64,000 nucleotides of DNA. Source: Oxalobacteraceae bacterium OTU3CAMAD1 (GTDB lineage: Bacteria > Pseudomonadota > Gammaproteobacteria > Burkholderiales > Burkholderiaceae_D). Below, one piece after another: positions 61,501 to 64,000 of the stretch. Numbering within the stretch: the first letter of the stretch is position 1; every line of letters begins with the position of its first letter. The stretch spans positions 1,426,001-1,490,000 of the forward strand of contig CP099650.1 of assembly GCA_024123915.1 (NCBI GenBank), given 5' to 3'. A program made the translations under genes and the position numbers. Under the pieces are notes generated by a model that did no database searches, was not told the origin of the DNA, and was given only the letters and a program-made list of their open reading frames with translations.

Positions 61501-64000
61501 CAGGGATGCCTACGAAGTGCTTAGCGGGAGCGTGCCGGAATCGGATGCCCCCGTGGCCGCGCCGGAACCGAAAAAGGTCGAAGCGCGCGCCGACGACAGC
61601 ATCGACGACTTGTTCAACGCGGCCTTCGACGACGCCTTCGCCGACCCGCCGCTGAACATGGCCGCGCCGTCGGAACCGGAACTGGAACCAGAATCGGAAC
61701 TGGTACCGGAATTGGAACCGGAACCGGAACCGGAATTGGAACCGGAACCGGCTCCGGCGCTGGACGCCGAGATCATCGAACTGGCTCCGGCCGAACCGGA
61801 GATACTGGCCGCCGCGCCGGCGCTCTTCAACGACGAGCTGGACGCCGACCTGCTGCCGGTTTTCCTCGAAGAGGGCGCGGACCTGCTGCCGCAGGTAGGC
61901 GAAGCACTGCGCGCCTGGCAGCACAATCCCGCCGACACGTCGCACGCGCAAGGTCTGCTGCGCCTGCTGCACACGGTCAAGGGCAGCGCGCGCATGGCCG
62001 GCGCGATGCGGCTGGGCCAGCACGCGCATGAAATCGAAACCCATATCGAGAACATGGTGCACGCCGGTTTCGCCACGCCGCAAGCGTTTGACGAGCTGCT
62101 CGCGCACTACGACCACGCCTTGCTGCTGTTCGAACAATTGCAGCATCCGGATGCGCTCAAATCCATCCCGGCCGAAGCCGGTGTCGCCGGTCTCGCCGCC
62201 GACGTCGAAAGCATGGAGGCCGGCGCGCCGGCGATGGCTGGCGGCGATGCCGCGCCCGGCGCCGATATCGCGGCCGCCGACGACGCGGCCGGCATTGCGC
62301 ACGTGGTACCGCCCGGCGGGGAGCCACCGGCCGGCGCCAAATCGCCGTTGGTGCGCGTGCGCGCCGACATCCTGGATCGCCTGGTCAACCAGGCCGGCGA
62401 GGTATCGATCTCGCGCTCCAAGCTGGAGAACGAAGTCGCCACCTTGCGCTCGTCGCTGCTGGACTTCTCCGAGAACCTCGGCCGGCTGCGCCGCCAGTTG
62501 CGCGAGGTGGAAATGCAGGCCGAATCGCAGATCGCCTCGCGCATGTCGGTGTCGAGCGACCGCGAATTCGATCCGCTCGAGTTCGACCGCTTCACCCGGC
62601 TGCAGGAGTTGACCCGCATGATGGCGGAAAGCGTCAACGACGTCGCCTCGTTCCACGAGAGCTTGACCCGTGGCGTCGATACCGCCAGCAACGACCTGGT
62701 GCTGCAGGCGCGCCTGACGCGCGATCTTCAGCGTGACCTGATGCGCGTGCGCATGGTGCCGTTCGCCAGCATCTCGGAGCGGCTGTTCCGCGTGGCCCGT
62801 CAAAGCGCCAAGGAAGTGGACAAGCGCGTCAATCTGGACATTCGCGGCAGCGCCGTGGAGATCGACCGCAGCGTGTTGGAACGCATGGCCGCGCCGTTCG
62901 AGCACCTGCTGCGCAACGCCATCGCCCACGGCGTGGAGTCGCGCGCCGCCCGGGCCGAGGCGGGCAAGAACGAAACCGGCGAACTGCTGGTGCAGGTGAC
63001 GCAGCAGGGGAACGAGGTTGTCATCGAATTTAGCGACGACGGCGCCGGCCTCGATCTGGAACGCATCCGCGCGAAAGCGATCGGCAGCGGCCTGCTGCTG
63101 GAAGGGGACGAGGCCACCGAGGCGCAAATCGCCGACCTGATTTTCGAGCCGGGCTTCTCCACCGCCGAATCGCTGACCGAGCTGTCGGGGCGCGGCGTCG
63201 GCATGGACATCGTGCAGTCGGAGGCGCAATCGCTGGGCGGGCGCGTCGACATGTTTTCCGAACGAGGCAAGGGTACGCGCTTCACCATCCGCCTGCCGTT
63301 GACCCTGGCCGTCACGCAGGTCGTGCTGCTCGACGCTGGCGGCAAGACCTATGCCTTCCCGTCGATTTTGGTCGAACAGGTGCTGCAGATGAAGGACGCG
63401 GCGCTGGCCGAGGCGCATCAAAGCGGTTTCGTGCCGATCCAAGGGCACCAGGCGGCGCTGCATTATCTGCCAGCCTTGCTGGGCGAGGCGGATGCGCCCG
63501 TGCCGGTGCAGCGCTCGGCGCCGGTGATGATGCTCAAGAACGGCAACGAGCGGCTGGCAGTGCAGGTCGACGAGGTGCTGGGCAACCGCGAGGTGGTCAT
63601 CAAGAATATCGGTCCGCAGTTGTCGCGCATGGCCGGTATCGCCGGGGCGACGGTGCTGGGGACGGGGGATATCGTGCTGATTCTGAATCCGGTGGCGCTG
63701 GTGCAGCATCTGGCGCATCAGCCGGAGGCCCGGCGGCAGTACGCACAGGCGGCCAATCCGGCGCAGGCGCGCTCCAATGCGCGTTCCATCATGGTGGTGG
63801 ACGATTCGATGACGGTGCGGCGCGTGACCCAGCGCTTGCTCGAGCGCGAAGGCTACAATGTCTTGCTGGCCAAGGATGGCGTGGACGCGCTGGAGCAGTT
63901 GCAGGACATGACGCCGGATTTGATGCTGGTCGATATCGAAATGCCGCGCATGGACGGTTTCGACCTGACCCGCAATGTGCGCGGCGATGACCGGACCAAG
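58538..64000 (+). CDS. chpA: ChpA/PilL hybrid histidine kinase, 3' end beyond window
   Basis: The frame is open from ATG 58538 to the window end, 1821 codons. It is the kinase of the pilus chemosensory system. After an N-terminal helical region there are three Hpt-type histidines: H667 (FHTLKGSGRMVG), H864 (SHTLAGTSGTVG, where Ala replaces the usual Lys) and H1145 (LHTVKGSARMAG). An acidic EP-rich linker lies near 1044-1076. Then come the dimerisation and ATPase domains (HLLRNAIAHGVE, FSDDGAGLD, GRGVGMDIV), a CheW domain, and a receiver with MVVDDSMTVRRV and VDIEMPRMDGF, cut by the window end. No pilK-like methyltransferase gene lies between pilJ and chpA. Confidence 0.94.
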   Translation, partial: MTTTDFSTPPQPQLDTGPLSWVMVEIRESLARSRTALVEAGGRAAEDQATQLQHAKSHLHQAHGALQMVDIDGVSQMTELAEAALDRFKAGTVKCSTDNVEAVSQLYQALVEYLEELLEGAPSQPARLFPYYRAVQEMIGADRIHPADLFFPDLSGAPGADDAESGEGAEAAADGLVDYSAYRQRFERALLPYMKSTEPAQQREHAAALLDAVKLVADAQRDHKARTFWLAMQGFAELVAGGELAGGLYVKQLFGLINLQIRRLSQGTVAQPDTMLRDALFFIAAAGADTESPTARKMRAVFALDGLAPADYETRRYGQIDNEALERARTGMAQAKASWDRLAEAEIDPGLDAAFDTALADVAGECDKLNIPALSALMRQLADVARTAVSAGRSEELALEMATALLFAEHGLEQIRHLPADFAANADTIGARLLALVSGDTPPEPAQWQSGLARQMRQDDTAIALALEMKTGLRQVEKVLDEYYIDPSKRPSLAELDPVLHQLQGALAMLDQEDAMKAAQHVKAGVLSLAAGGGDSAQEQKALDDIAQNVGALGFFVDMLAQNAAGARERFAFDAQQGTFRSVPFKKMAESESIPVLDQEVVAPAPASMPAEAPPPAASDAAVEAELLEIFIAEAREVLDFVDETLAKPRSESGGEQSLIMLRRSFHTLKGSGRMVGLNQFADAAHAVERVMNTWLAEERPSSDALFALLAAAARELGAWVAELASAGVSARNADALVAAAARVQEGGEFFIEEAAPAAEEAPGAPEAFVAPEVAEPLEIAEPAPPAAAPSTTGNVIEFPTVTAPLAPRDDNVKHIGGLDIPLPLYNIYLHETDELVRLLKQDFGEWRHEPRRPVNPEALQASHTLAGTSGTVGFKVLREVALALEATLQSLLPPAPHLDQAQHDLLDFAIERIRQMLQSFAQGEMPAAQPELIAALQQLSEELAATPPGAGQDIEARLDDLVAETMENIASPPQPPEAEETQLDRLFRDAYEVLSGSVPESDAPVAAPEPKKVEARADDSIDDLFNAAFDDAFADPPLNMAAPSEPELEPESELVPELEPEPEPELEPEPAPALDAEIIELAPAEPEILAAAPALFNDELDADLLPVFLEEGADLLPQVGEALRAWQHNPADTSHAQGLLRLLHTVKGSARMAGAMRLGQHAHEIETHIENMVHAGFATPQAFDELLAHYDHALLLFEQLQHPDALKSIPAEAGVAGLAADVESMEAGAPAMAGGDAAPGADIAAADDAAGIAHVVPPGGEPPAGAKSPLVRVRADILDRLVNQAGEVSISRSKLENEVATLRSSLLDFSENLGRLRRQLREVEMQAESQIASRMSVSSDREFDPLEFDRFTRLQELTRMMAESVNDVASFHESLTRGVDTASNDLVLQARLTRDLQRDLMRVRMVPFASISERLFRVARQSAKEVDKRVNLDIRGSAVEIDRSVLERMAAPFEHLLRNAIAHGVESRAARAEAGKNETGELLVQVTQQGNEVVIEFSDDGAGLDLERIRAKAIGSGLLLEGDEATEAQIADLIFEPGFSTAESLTELSGRGVGMDIVQSEAQSLGGRVDMFSERGKGTRFTIRLPLTLAVTQVVLLDAGGKTYAFPSILVEQVLQMKDAALAEAHQSGFVPIQGHQAALHYLPALLGEADAPVPVQRSAPVMMLKNGNERLAVQVDEVLGNREVVIKNIGPQLSRMAGIAGATVLGTGDIVLILNPVALVQHLAHQPEARRQYAQAANPAQARSNARSIMVVDDSMTVRRVTQRLLEREGYNVLLAKDGVDALEQLQDMTPDLMLVDIEMPRMDGFDLTRNVRGDDRTK

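Noticed and set aside
61289..63718. Minus-strand frame of 809 codons opposite chpA
   Set aside because: The plus-strand frame codes recognised Hpt, ATPase and CheW domains; this one is a shadow.

Overview
The window looks like chromosomal DNA of a high-GC betaproteobacterium, most likely Oxalobacteraceae (Massilia, Duganella or Janthinobacterium type). This is inferred from protein families and gene order: a lysine/alanine/proline-rich histone H1-like protein, aroQ-accB-accC-prmA-DUF3426, RNB nuclease-tonB-aroE-mtgA, and a pilGHIJ-chpA pilus chemosensory cluster. I see no rRNA, tRNA, CRISPR array, insertion sequence or prophage. Genes are dense, with many start/stop overlaps.

Layout. 1-8 kb is a sugar locus: TonB-dependent receptor, exported GH2 beta-galactosidase and a LacI-family regulator, with two near-identical CG-centred operator-like palindromes before the receptor gene. 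8-16 kb holds a SWIB-domain protein, ffh, a YjgN/M48-peptidase pair, a NitT/TauT-type ABC transporter, ypjD and a small PP0621-like protein. 16-20 kb is pilS-pilR-ampD. 20-24.6 kb is nrdA-nrdB behind a promoter with two NrdR-type boxes. 24.6-26.7 kb is a divergent FAD monooxygenase/MarR pair with twin operators. 26.7-27.65 kb has no convincing gene but holds a nested inverted repeat; the H1-like gene and yggT follow.

29.4-36.6 kb is a minus-strand block: PfkB kinase, DUF3426 protein, prmA, accC, accB, aroQ, a TlpA-like thioredoxin and an unknown conserved protein. As read here, aroQ is put out of frame by an 11-A run directly after its start codon. 36.7-46.1 kb is a plus-strand block: mpl, yqiA-like esterase, ubiC, RNB nuclease, a DUF6445 oxygenase-like gene, tonB, aroE, mtgA, a prepilin-like small protein and corA. 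46.2-48.8 kb has a chemoreceptor and an HTH-GAF protein on the minus strand. 49-52 kb has a second ABC system with a double permease and no binding protein. 52-54.6 kb has hemL, a ThiD-like kinase and rubredoxin. 54.7-64 kb is pilG-pilH-pilI-pilJ-chpA, with chpA running off the end.

How the genes fit together. The sugar locus forms an uptake, hydrolysis and regulation unit. PilS/PilR and PilG/H/I/J/ChpA both point to type IV pilus control, and the prepilin-like protein may belong to that surface machinery. AmpD, Mpl and MtgA serve peptidoglycan recycling and synthesis. AroQ, AroE and UbiC lie on the shikimate-to-ubiquinone route, and AccB/AccC start fatty-acid synthesis. No multi-gene system that I would call wholly undescribed is visible. 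The observations most worth following are the aroQ homopolymer, the LacI-type and MarR-type operator pairs, the prepilin-like protein with Gln at +5, the chpA histidine phosphotransfer domain lacking its usual lysine, and the ThiD-like kinase lacking the usual active-site cysteine.
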